From positions 1 through 16,083 of the forward strand of contig JAKLHH010000042.1 in NCBI GenBank assembly GCA_022710245.1: DNA of 16,083 nt. Direction: 5' to 3'. Source of the DNA: Myxococcota bacterium (GTDB lineage: Bacteria; Myxococcota; Polyangia; GCA-2747355; JAKLHH01). The position numbers were made by a program, and so were the translations under genes. The notes under the pieces were generated by a model. That model ran no database searches and was not told where the DNA came from. It saw only the letters and a list, made by a program, of their open reading frames with translations. The stretch's first letter is position 1, and every line of letters starts with the position of its first letter. Positions 6,713 through 13,688 of the stretch are shown one piece after another.

Positions 6713-9124
6713 ATGGACGGCGAGCGGCGCGACCCGGGGGAGACTCCGACCGACAAGGACAGCCGGATCCGCGAGCTCGAGGCGCGCGTGGCGGAGCTCG
6801 AGGCGAGGTGTCGCGAGCGCGGCGCCGGGGAGCTGTCGACGGCCCGGCGCCAGGAGCAGGAGCTGCGGGATGCGCAGCGCGTCGCTCGCGTGGGCAGCTG
6901 GGAGTGGGCCGCGGCGACGGACACGGTCACCTGGTCCGAGGAGCTCTACCGCATCTTCGGGCTAGACCCGCGAACGCAGGCGCCGAGCTACGCGCTCCAG
7001 CACCGGCACTACACCGCCGAGAGCTGGGCGCGTCTCCAGGCCAGCGTGGTCCGGGCGATGGAGACCGGCGCTCCCTACGAGATCGACCTGGAGCTGGTGC
7101 GCCCCGACGGCACCACGCGCTGGGTGGAGGCGCGCGGGGAGGTGATCCGCGCAGCCGGCGGGGGCATCGTGGGGCTCCGCGGCACGGTCCACGACGTCAC
7201 CGAGCGCAAGCGCGCGGAGGAGGCGCTCACCCTGGCGAAGGATCGGCTGGCGCTCGCGCTGCGCGCCTCCAAGGCCGGCACCTGGAACTGGAACGTCTCG
7301 ACGGGAGCGCTCGAGTGGTCAGACGAGCTCTTCCGGCTCTTCGGGCTCGACGCGGAGACGCGCGCCGCGACCTTCGAGACCTGGCGCCAGACGCTGCACC
7401 CGGACGACCGCCAGGAGGCCGAGGGGCGGATCGAGCGCGCGCTGAGCACCAGGACGCCGCTCGACAGCGAGTACCGGATCATCAGACCCGGCGGACAGGT
7501 CGCCTGGATCGCCGCCCTCGGCGAGGGTCAATACGACGCCCAGGGCCAGCCGCTGCGCATGGCGGGCATCTGCCTCGACATCTCCGAGCGCAAGCAGATG
7601 GAGGAGGCGCTGCGGGCCGCGATGCAGCGGCTCGACCACCTCCTCGAGCGCTCGCCGCTCGCGGTCATCGAGTGGTCCTCCTCGGACTACCGGATCGTCC
7701 GCTGGTCCGGCGGCGCCGCGCGCATCTTCGGCTGGACCGCGGAGGAGACGGTCGGCAAGAAGGTCACCGAGCTCCCCTGGATCCACCCGGACGACTGGCC
7801 CCAGGTGCAGGCGACGGCGGCGGCCATGCTGAGCGGCACGGCCGCCCGGAGAGTGCAGACGAACCGCAACGTGCGCAAGGACGGAGCGGTGATCCACTGC
7901 GAGTGGTACAACTCCACGCTCCACGACCCCTCCGGTGCCTTCGCTGCCCTCTCGCTCGTCCTCGACGTGACCGAGCGGAAGCGCGTCGAGGCCGCGCTGC
8001 GCGAGGCCGACCAGCGCAAGAACGAGTTCATCGGCGTGCTCTCCCACGAGCTGCGGAACCCGCTCGGCCCCATCCGGAGCAGCCTCTTCGTCCTCGAGCG
8101 CGTCCCGCCGGGCGGCGAGCAGGCTCGCCGGGCGGTGGACACCATCGACAGACAGGTCGGGCACCTCACGCGGCTCGTCGATGACCTCCTCGACGTGACC
8201 CGCATCAGCAGCGGGAAGGTTCGCCTGCAGCGCAGCACCCTGGACCTCCGCGAGCTGGTGCGCCAGTCCGCCCTGGACCACCGCGTCCTCCTGGCGAGGC
8301 ACGCGGTCGCCCTGCACCTCCCCGAGGAGCCGGTGCGGATCGAGGCGGACCCCACCCGGCTCGCCCAGGTGCTCGGCAACCTGATCACCAACGCGGCCAA
8401 GTTCACCCCCGAGGGCGGGGAGATCTCGGTCGCGCTCTCGCTCTCGGCGAGCGGCCGCCAGGCCGTGCTGCAGGTCGAGGACACCGGGATCGGCATCGAC
8501 GCCGCCACCCTCGAGGGGATCTTCGAGCCCTTCGTCCAGGCTGACCGTACCCTCGATCGGAGCCGCGGTGGCCTCGGGCTCGGCCTGGCGTTCGTCAAGG
8601 GGCTGGTCGAGCTCCACGGCGGCGAGGTCGCGGCCGCGAGCGCGGGGCCGGGCCGCGGGGCGTGCTTCACGGTCAGGCTGCCGCTCGAGGAGAGCGCGGT
8701 CCCTCGACAGCCTCCGCCAAGGGAGGAGCAGGCACCGCGGGGAGGTCGCAAGGTCCTCATCATCGAGGACAACCACGACGCAGCCAACAGCCTCGCCGAG
8801 GCGCTCGTGCTGTCGGGCCACGACGTCATCGTCGCCTACGAGGGCGCGACGGGGCTGGCCAGAGCCCGCGAGCTGTCCCCGGACGCCATCGTCTGTGACA
8901 TCGGGCTCCCGGGGGACCTCGACGGGTACGCGGTGGCCCGCGCGCTGCGGGCAGCCCCGGGTACCGCGTCGGTCTACCTGATCGCGCTCACCGGCTACGC
9001 CGCGCCCGAGGACCAGCGGCGCGCCCTCGAGGCGGGCTTCGACCTGCACCTGCCCAAGCCGCCGAACCTCGCGGCGCTCGCACGGTTCCTGGCGCAGTCC
9101 CCCTCTCGCAGCAGCGTGCCCTGA
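6713..9124 (+). CDS. Hybrid sensor histidine kinase, three PAS domains plus receiver
   Basis: A signalling protein of 803 residues with no membrane helix, so probably cytoplasmic. Order: short coiled coil (about 17-36); PAS1 (about 54-165), PAS2 (about 178-295) and PAS3 (about 305-424), each ending in a PAC-type linker (VTERKRAEE, ISERKQMEE, VTERKRVEA); HisKA with phospho-acceptor His445 in SHELRNPL; HATPase with N-box Asn560, G1 DTGIGI (590-595) and G2 GGLGLGLAF; then a C-terminal receiver (about 680-797) with acidic pair Glu685/Asp686, phospho-acceptor Asp729 in CDIGLP, Thr760 and Lys782. All catalytic residues are present. The known scheme is autophosphorylation on His, then transfer to the attached receiver; an Hpt protein or separate regulator would be the next step, and none is adjacent. 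PAS domains could bind a small ligand or cofactor, but the sequence gives no clear haem or flavin signature. It appears to be monocistronic. Confidence 0.95.
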   Translation: MDGERRDPGETPTDKDSRIRELEARVAELEARCRERGAGELSTARRQEQELRDAQRVARVGSWEWAAATDTVTWSEELYRIFGLDPRTQAPSYALQHRHYTAESWARLQASVVRAMETGAPYEIDLELVRPDGTTRWVEARGEVIRAAGGGIVGLRGTVHDVTERKRAEEALTLAKDRLALALRASKAGTWNWNVSTGALEWSDELFRLFGLDAETRAATFETWRQTLHPDDRQEAEGRIERALSTRTPLDSEYRIIRPGGQVAWIAALGEGQYDAQGQPLRMAGICLDISERKQMEEALRAAMQRLDHLLERSPLAVIEWSSSDYRIVRWSGGAARIFGWTAEETVGKKVTELPWIHPDDWPQVQATAAAMLSGTAARRVQTNRNVRKDGAVIHCEWYNSTLHDPSGAFAALSLVLDVTERKRVEAALREADQRKNEFIGVLSHELRNPLGPIRSSLFVLERVPPGGEQARRAVDTIDRQVGHLTRLVDDLLDVTRISSGKVRLQRSTLDLRELVRQSALDHRVLLARHAVALHLPEEPVRIEADPTRLAQVLGNLITNAAKFTPEGGEISVALSLSASGRQAVLQVEDTGIGIDAATLEGIFEPFVQADRTLDRSRGGLGLGLAFVKGLVELHGGEVAAASAGPGRGACFTVRLPLEESAVPRQPPPREEQAPRGGRKVLIIEDNHDAANSLAEALVLSGHDVIVAYEGATGLARARELSPDAIVCDIGLPGDLDGYAVARALRAAPGTASVYLIALTGYAAPEDQRRALEAGFDLHLPKPPNLAALARFLAQSPSRSSVP

Positions 9125-9174
9125 AGAGGACGACGGCGCCGAGGACCGCTGCTCCCTGAGGCCGGGGTGGGGAG

Positions 9175-9211
9175 CGGCGCCCCCAGCGCCGGGCGCCGGT
9201 TCCGCACCGGC
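9175..9211 (+). terminator. Two tandem GC hairpins after the hybrid kinase
   Basis: Hairpin 1 is CGGCGC (9175-9180), loop CCCCA, GCGCCG (9186-9191). Hairpin 2 is GCCGGT (9195-9200), loop TCCGC, ACCGGC (9206-9211). Both stems are perfect 6-bp matches. They lie about 50 bp after the kinase stop, where termination is expected. There is no T-tract, so intrinsic termination is uncertain. The rest of the 9125-9351 gap shows no further gene or site that I can support. Confidence 0.35.
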
Positions 9212-9338
9212 TGCGCACCTGATCTGCCGACCCGGCCGGGTGTTGCCCTGGCGGGCGCTCCGCTGCGCCGCGCTGCCGAGGCAAGCACCGGAGACGCCGT
9301 CACTGCAGGACGGTCCGCGCGTTGCAGCAGCTGCTCGC

Positions 9339-9344
9339 AGGAGG
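9339..9344 (+). promoter_or_regulatory. Strong ribosome binding site of the frameshifted gene
   Basis: A perfect AGGAGG lies 7 nt upstream of ATG 9352. It shows that a real gene starts here even though its frame breaks downstream. Confidence 0.75.
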
Positions 9345-9351
9345 ACCAGCG

Positions 9352-9878
9352 ATGGCGCAACGGCAGCCCGAAGCGGTCGACGCCCCCCGGATCCCGTTCT
9401 ATCCGCCGAGGCACCTGAAGGAGATCCTCGCTCCCGAGCACATCTTCCGCAGGGTGCTCGAGGAGCTCGCGCACGCGAGCCAGTTCGTGTCGATGAACCC
9501 CGTCGCGCGCAAGTACTTCCTCGCCAACGCGCTGGTGGAGAACCGGGTCGACTACGGGTCAACAACCCCAACCTCTTCGCCGCCCAGCTCGCTCAGCTGC
9601 CACCCGAGTGCCCCGACGGCTTCGGGTGCCACTACGCGGCCATCTTCGACTACAAGACCGGCGCCTACGCGGACAGGATCTACGGTCGCGACGCGAGCGT
9701 ACCCAGGCGCCTCTCGCTGTGGAACGGACGTGGCACCCGCGTCACCGGACTCGGGGAGCTCGCCAGCGCGAACAACCACGCGGCCAAGGTGATGGCGATG
9801 CACGCCGCGCTCGCGCACCCGAAGAACCTCCCGCTCCTCGGCGTCTACCGGCTGGCCGGCGGCTACTACCGGCCCTGA
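9352..9878 (+). pseudogene. Hypothetical protein gene with apparent one-base frameshift
   Basis: I do not recognise the family. From ATG 9352 the first frame encodes MAQRQPEAVDAPRIPFYPPR and continues to NALVENRVDYG at 9558. From there the sensible protein continues one base back, as VNNPNLFAAQLAQLPPECPD and onward to LGVYRLAGGYYRP at the TGA at 9876-9878. Restoring one G in the GGG run at 9556-9558 joins them as DYGVNNPN and gives about 175 residues. Both halves have the high third-position GC of real genes here. No signal peptide or membrane helix is seen. The C-terminal half is rich in Tyr, Gly and Asn (YAAIFDYKTGAYADRIYGRD, ELASANNHAAKVMAMHAAL). The 3' end overlaps the convergent U32 gene by 13 bp. 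It may be a recent mutation or a homopolymer sequencing/assembly error, in which case it is an intact gene. Confidence 0.7.
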
Positions 9879-12478
9879 GCTCGCCCCGCGGCGTCGAGCG
9901 CGCGACGCAGGCGCGCCAGCAGCCGCCGCACCTGCGCGGCGCTCTCCCGCACCAGCTCGACGCGCAGCGCGCGGGCGCCCGCCGCGGCGAGCGCGGGGAG
10001 CTCCGCCGAGAGGTCCCGCGCCCTCGCGTGAAAGACCGTCGCGCGGCACCCCGCGTCGACGAGGACGGGGTGCTCGGCGCCCTTGCGATCGCGGAGCCGT
10101 AGCGGGCGCGTCCGGCACGGCCGCCCGCAGTCGCGAGGCCCGCTGCCGGCGCCGAGGTGGGCACAGTACAGGCAGAGCTCGCTGTGGAAGAGCGGCTCGT
10201 GGCCGTGGAGCACCACCTCGATCGAGCCCGGCGGCGCGGCGCCGAGGAGCGCCGCGAGCTGCGGCGGCGCGAGGTCGAGGGAGGCCGTGACCCGCTCGAG
10301 CCCCAGCTCGAGGAGGGCGCGGACAGCGAGCGGGCTGGCCGCGTTCCAGGTGAGGTCGCCGCAGAGGCGCGCCCCGGCGAAGGCCTCGAGCTGGGCCGCG
10401 TCGCGGACGAGGAAGCCGTCGGGCTCGAGCGCGCGCAGCTCCTCGAGGCGCGCCTCCTCGCCCGGCCTCGTCACGCGCGGCGGGGCGATCCACACCTGCG
10501 CTCCGGCCTGCCGCGCGCTGGCCAGCGCGGCCCTGAGCGCGCCGCGGCTGGCGAGGTCGAGGTAGACCCGCTCCACGCGAGCGGCGAGCACGGCCCCCAC
10601 CTGCTCCGGCGCGCGGATCAGGACGGAGAGCTCCACGCGGTCGGGCAGCGCCTTCGTGGCGAGCGGCGCCTCCGCGACGGCGAGCGGCGGCTCCGCGACG
10701 GCGAGCGGCGGCTCCGCGACGGCGAGCGTCGGCTCCACCGCGGGCGCTGCCTCGAGGGTCCAGCGCGGCGGCGCGGCGCGCTGCGCCTCGAGCGCGGCCA
10801 CCAGCTCGCGGCGCAGGCGGTTGAGCTCGGAGACCGGTAGCAGCGACGCGCCCCCCAGCTCGGCCGTGAGCGACCCCAGGTGGAAGGGCGTGCCGCCGAG
10901 CCTTCCGAGCTGCGCGCGCAGCGTCGCCTGGTCGAGAGGGCGCCGCCCGGCGACGACGAGCGGCAGCTGGGAGCGGACCGCCACGCGGTGCCCGAGCTCG
11001 TCCGCGGCGTCGACCTCGAGGAGCTCCCCGGGACGACCGCGCACGGTGAGCGAGAGCGGGCGGGTGAAGCGCGGCGCCGCGGCCTCGTAGGTGGCGCGCA
11101 GCTCCCGCTCGAGCGCGGGGTCACCGGTCTTCCAGAGCTCGTCGCCCACCTGCACGCGGGCGAGGTCGACCTCGGGGCCGAAGGCGAGGAGCGCCTCTGC
11201 GCCGCGCGCCTCTGCGCCGCGCGCCTCCCCGCCGCGCACCTCCCCGCCGCGCACCTCTGCGCCGCGCACCTCTGCGCCGCGCACCTCTGCGCTGCGGGGC
11301 TCTGCGCCGCGCGCCTCTCCGCCGCGCGCCTCTCCGCCGCGCGTCTCTCCGCCGCGCGTCTCTCGGCCGCGTGTCTCCACCAGTCGCAGGCGCCCGCCCT
11401 GCCCCTCCGCGGCGTCGGCGCCGATGACGAGCACGCCGTCTCCCGGCGCGAGCGGCGCGTCGAGGCTGGCGCGCAGCCGCCGGCCCACCACCGCGCGGAC
11501 GTGCCCGGCGAGGACGCCTCGCCGCACCCCGCGCGTCGCGTCGACGAGCTCGCGGTTCGCGGGCCCGCGGAGCCAGCCCTGCCCGAGGCCACGCGAGAAG
11601 GTCAGCTGCAGCGAGGGCGGCGGCTCCAGGATCGGCGGCTGCCCCGAGGCGCAGCGGTCGAGCGCCTCGCGGTAGGCGCGCGTCGTCGCCGCCACGTACT
11701 CGGGGCTCTTCAGCCGCCCCTCGATCTTCAGCGCCGCCACGCCCAGCCGGACGAGCTCCGGGACGAGCGGCAGCGCGAAGAGGTCGCGGGGGCTGAGCAG
11801 GTAGCCCGCCGCCGACGGGGCGCGCGCGCCGTCCTCGAGGAGCTCGTAGGGCAACCGGCACGGCTGCGCGCAGGCGCCGCGGTTGGCGGAGCGGCCGCCG
11901 AAGCCGAGGCTCGCCAGGCAGCGCCCCGAGTAGGAGACGCAGAGCGCACCGTGGACGAAGACCTCGAGGCGGGGGCCGGCAGGGCCGAGCGCCGCGGCGA
12001 GGCTCGCGAGCTCCTCGAGGGAGAGCTCCCGCGCGAGGGTGACCATGGAGCAGCCGAGCCGCGCGGCGAGGCGCGCACCGGCGGCGCTGGTCACCGTCAT
12101 CTGGGTGGACGCGTGGAGCGGCACGTCCGGCGAGAGGCGGCGGACGAGACGGCAGAGCCCCAGGTCCTGCACGATCAGCGCGTCGACGCCGGCCTCGACC
12201 GCGCGGCGTACCAGGCGCTCCGCCGCGGCGAGCTCCTCGGCGAAGACCAGTGTGTTGAGGGTGAGGAAGCCCTGCACGCCGCGCCGGTGCAGCAGGGCGA
12301 GCAGGTCGGGGAGCTCGTCCTCGCGGAAGTTCTGCGCGCGCAGCCGCGCGTTGAGCACCTCGACGCCGAAGTAGACCGCGTCGGCGCCGTTCTCCACCGC
12401 GGCGCGGGCGCACTCCCGGTCGCCGGCCGGAGCGAGGAGGAGCGGCAGCTGGAACGAGGGCGTGGTCACCGCGGGCAT
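9866..12478 (-). CDS. U32-family protein, RlhA/YdcP-like, with internal repeats
   Basis: An 870-residue protein of the U32 'peptidase' family. Members such as E. coli RlhA, TrhP and UbiU/UbiV act in RNA hydroxylation or ubiquinone hydroxylation rather than proteolysis. The N-terminal domain begins LLAPAGDRECARAAVENGAD and carries the family signature EVFVHGALCVSYSGRC (172-187). Four Cys (180, 187, 203, 207) match the family's expected Fe-S ligands. A middle DUF3656-like region follows. A second U32-like section near the C-terminus has its own set: Cys769, Cys772, Cys784, Cys788. The length exceeds E. coli RlhA (about 650), partly through two tandem-repeat tracts (residues 369-428 and about 580-608). 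By analogy with RlhA a role in 23S rRNA C2501 hydroxylation is plausible but unproven. ATG 12478 has only a weak Shine-Dalgarno site. The gene is divergent from the membrane-protein gene at 12607 and overlaps the convergent gene at its 3' end. Confidence 0.9.
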   Translation of the reverse strand: MPAVTTPSFQLPLLLAPAGDRECARAAVENGADAVYFGVEVLNARLRAQNFREDELPDLLALLHRRGVQGFLTLNTLVFAEELAAAERLVRRAVEAGVDALIVQDLGLCRLVRRLSPDVPLHASTQMTVTSAAGARLAARLGCSMVTLARELSLEELASLAAALGPAGPRLEVFVHGALCVSYSGRCLASLGFGGRSANRGACAQPCRLPYELLEDGARAPSAAGYLLSPRDLFALPLVPELVRLGVAALKIEGRLKSPEYVAATTRAYREALDRCASGQPPILEPPPSLQLTFSRGLGQGWLRGPANRELVDATRGVRRGVLAGHVRAVVGRRLRASLDAPLAPGDGVLVIGADAAEGQGGRLRLVETRGRETRGGETRGGEARGGEARGAEPRSAEVRGAEVRGAEVRGGEVRGGEARGAEARGAEALLAFGPEVDLARVQVGDELWKTGDPALERELRATYEAAAPRFTRPLSLTVRGRPGELLEVDAADELGHRVAVRSQLPLVVAGRRPLDQATLRAQLGRLGGTPFHLGSLTAELGGASLLPVSELNRLRRELVAALEAQRAAPPRWTLEAAPAVEPTLAVAEPPLAVAEPPLAVAEAPLATKALPDRVELSVLIRAPEQVGAVLAARVERVYLDLASRGALRAALASARQAGAQVWIAPPRVTRPGEEARLEELRALEPDGFLVRDAAQLEAFAGARLCGDLTWNAASPLAVRALLELGLERVTASLDLAPPQLAALLGAAPPGSIEVVLHGHEPLFHSELCLYCAHLGAGSGPRDCGRPCRTRPLRLRDRKGAEHPVLVDAGCRATVFHARARDLSAELPALAAAGARALRVELVRESAAQVRRLLARLRRALDAAGRAQGR
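10659..10742 (-). repeat. 21-bp in-frame tandem repeat in the U32 gene
   Basis: Four copies of a 21-bp unit start at 10659, 10680, 10701 and 10722; the two middle copies are identical. They encode a seven-residue repeat, (P/T)LAVAE(P/A), in the linker between the two halves of the U32 protein. The unit is a multiple of three, so copy changes keep the frame. Confidence 0.9.
11195..11374 (-). repeat. 15-bp in-frame tandem repeat (12 copies) in the U32 gene
   Basis: Twelve contiguous 15-bp units encode pentapeptides of the form (T/A/V/P)R(G/S)(G/A/R)E, running from TRGRE through TRGGE, ARGGE, VRGAE and VRGGE to ARGAE. The array is 180 bp and 60 residues long. It begins after the sequence LRLVE and ends before ALLAFGPEVDLA. 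Every unit is in frame. The product is a highly charged, probably disordered Arg/Glu tract. Confidence 0.95.
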
Positions 12479-12497
12479 CTTACTACGCGCGGCCCCC

Positions 12498-12576
12498 GAC
12501 GCTCAGGGATGAGGCAGCGGGGCCCCGGTCCTCGCGTCCGAGGGACGCTCCGGGATGAGGCAGCGGGGCCCTGGTC
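12498..12576. repeat. 33-bp direct repeat in the divergent intergenic region
   Basis: Two copies, 12498-12530 and 12544-12576, differ at 2 of 33 positions and share GGGATGAGGCAGCGGGGCCC. They are 46 bp apart start to start and 13 bp apart end to start. They lie between the divergent U32 gene and the membrane-protein gene at 12607, so they may be a regulator binding site or a local duplication. Confidence 0.85.
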
Positions 12577-12593
12577 GACCCGCGGCCACGTGC

Positions 12594-12599
12594 TACGAT
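12594..12599 (+). promoter_or_regulatory. Possible -10 element just before ATG 12607
   Basis: TACGAT lies 7 bp before ATG 12607, and no Shine-Dalgarno sequence precedes the ATG. If it is a real -10 box, the transcript would be leaderless. No good -35 hexamer is visible at 16-18 bp. Confidence 0.3.
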
Positions 12600-12606
12600 C
12601 GCCGCC

Positions 12607-13146
12607 ATGGATCTCCGCCAGCGCTTCAAGCGGCTCTCCGATCAGGAGCTGAGCCGCATCTCGGAGTCTACCGAGCACACCGACGAGGCTCGCGCGCTCG
12701 CCGCCGAGCTCCTCCGCGAGCGCGCGCTCGGTGAGGCGCTCTATCGCGAGCCGCCCGAGCACCTGGCCCCGCGGCGCACCTCGCGGGCCCACCCGCCCAC
12801 GCTGATCCTCCGCGCGGTGGTCGCGCTCTTCTGTGTCTTCGCCGGCGGCGGGCTCGCCTGGCGCTACTACCAGCACCTCGCCACCGACGACCCCCTGCCC
12901 TGGTTCGGACACCTGCTGCTCCTCGGCGGCGCGGCCCTGGTGCTCTTGCTCGGCGCCTGGAACCTGCTGCGGCGGCGCGCGCTCGTCCATGCCGGGCTGG
13001 TCGCGCTCGCGGCCTCGACCACCGGGCTCGCGGTGACCTTCCACCGGGCGGGCCGCGGCCTCTGGTCGGTCGGCGCCGTCGTCCTCGGCGCCCTCTGTGC
13101 CGGGGCCTGGCTGCTCGCCGCCCTGCGCGGCGCGCGGTCACGCTAG
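12607..13146 (+). CDS. Four-helix membrane protein, paralogue of the 14540 gene
   Basis: A 179-residue protein of unknown function. The first ~45 residues are soluble and helical (RFKRLSDQELSRISESTEHTDEARALAAELLRER). This resembles a short motif seen in assorted bacterial proteins, of the pattern eEL..i....YT.EA..lA.EEL..R. Four hydrophobic segments follow, at about 67-84, 100-120, 125-143 and 152-173. About 20 of 38 N-terminal residues are identical to the protein at 14540-15109, which also has the same topology, so the two are paralogues. No enzyme motif is visible. The start has no Shine-Dalgarno site; a -10-like TACGAT 7 bp upstream could make it leaderless. It converges on the small membrane protein gene at 13170-13592, with a hairpin in the 23-bp gap. 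A sensory or regulatory role for the soluble N-terminus is only a guess. Confidence 0.82.
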   Translation: MDLRQRFKRLSDQELSRISESTEHTDEARALAAELLRERALGEALYREPPEHLAPRRTSRAHPPTLILRAVVALFCVFAGGGLAWRYYQHLATDDPLPWFGHLLLLGGAALVLLLGAWNLLRRRALVHAGLVALAASTTGLAVTFHRAGRGLWSVGAVVLGALCAGAWLLAALRGARSR

Positions 13147-13150
13147 ATGA

Positions 13151-13168
13151 GTGGCCACGCAAGGCCAC
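13151..13168. terminator. Possible bidirectional terminator hairpin
   Basis: GTGGCC (13151-13156), loop ACGCAA, GGCCAC (13163-13168) form a perfect 6-bp stem. It sits exactly in the 23-bp gap between the convergent stops at 13146 and 13170. There is no T-tract on either strand, so its strength is doubtful. Confidence 0.45.
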
Positions 13169-13169
13169 G

Positions 13170-13592
13170 CTAGGCCGCGAAGTGGAGCAGCAGCACGACC
13201 GCGAAGGTCCCCAGGGTTCCGTTGACCACCTCGATGGCGAGCAGGCGGCCTGGATAGGTCGACTGGATCCACATGTTCCAGAACCTCGGGTAGACGCGCA
13301 GTCCGGCGAAGAGGAGCCCGATGAGCAGGGCCGCGCCGAGCGACTCGCGTCCGGTCGCCAGCCAGCCGCGCAGCCCGAAGTAGCCCGCGGTCAGCACGAA
13401 GACCTCGACCTGAGTGCCCAGGAACTGGGTGAGCAGGTAGCGCGGCTTCGAGCTCCACGCCCTCACGCCTGGCTCGCCGGCCTGGGCGGCGGCGTAGATC
13501 CGGTCGACGAACGGGTTCCCGTAGAGGGCTCCGACGAGCACGAAGTGGACCAGGCCGGCGAGGCTTCCCCAGATGATGATCGACGCGAACAT
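13170..13592 (-). CDS. Small four-helix membrane protein
   Basis: A 140-residue protein of unknown function. Four hydrophobic segments are visible: SIIIWGSLAGLVHFVLVGAL near the N-terminus, then about 56-75 (VEVFVLTAGYFGLRGWL), about 83-98 (LGAALLIGLLFAGLRV) and about 118-138 (IEVVNGTLGTFAVVLLLHF). Conserved-looking polar positions within or beside the helices (His16, and NMW...YPGR near 105-115) suggest a defined small membrane family, but I cannot name it. ATG 13592 has AAGGAG 6 nt upstream, which fixes the start. It is divergent from the ECF sigma gene with only 96 bp between the starts, suggesting shared regulation. It could be part of a signal-sensing unit with that sigma factor; nothing in the sequence proves it. 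Confidence 0.8.
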   Translation of the reverse strand: MFASIIIWGSLAGLVHFVLVGALYGNPFVDRIYAAAQAGEPGVRAWSSKPRYLLTQFLGTQVEVFVLTAGYFGLRGWLATGRESLGAALLIGLLFAGLRVYPRFWNMWIQSTYPGRLLAIEVVNGTLGTFAVVLLLHFAA

Positions 13593-13675
13593 GTTAGGCT
13601 CCTTGGTCGGTCAGGGTTCCGTGTCCCTGTTTCCCTGGTGAGACGACCCGGGCCCGTCGACCGTGACCAAGAAAA

Positions 13676-13683
13676 GAGAGGTG
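13676..13683 (+). promoter_or_regulatory. Ribosome binding site of second sigma factor
   Basis: GAGAGGTG lies 5 nt upstream of ATG 13689. The frame is open for another 500 bp upstream but would run antisense through the membrane-protein gene, so this start is preferred. Confidence 0.6.
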
Positions 13684-13688
13684 CGCCG

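Noticed and set aside
9550..9562. Programmed -1 ribosomal frameshift
   Set aside because: The junction (TAC GGG TCA) is not a canonical X-XXY-YYZ slippery heptamer, and I see no clear downstream pseudoknot. A one-base deletion or sequencing error is simpler.
7319..9571. A 750-residue open frame antisense to the hybrid kinase
   Set aside because: The sense strand encodes complete PAS, HisKA, HATPase and receiver domains, so the antisense frame is a shadow.
10880..12652. A 590-residue open frame on the plus strand opposite the U32 gene
   Set aside because: Stops are rare in this GC-rich DNA. The minus-strand frame has the U32 signature and Cys ligands, and the plus-strand product is low-complexity.
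13593..13620. ECF-type GGAAC on the minus strand upstream of the small membrane protein
   Set aside because: The matching -10 position would fall on the ribosome binding site, and no CGT is present there.
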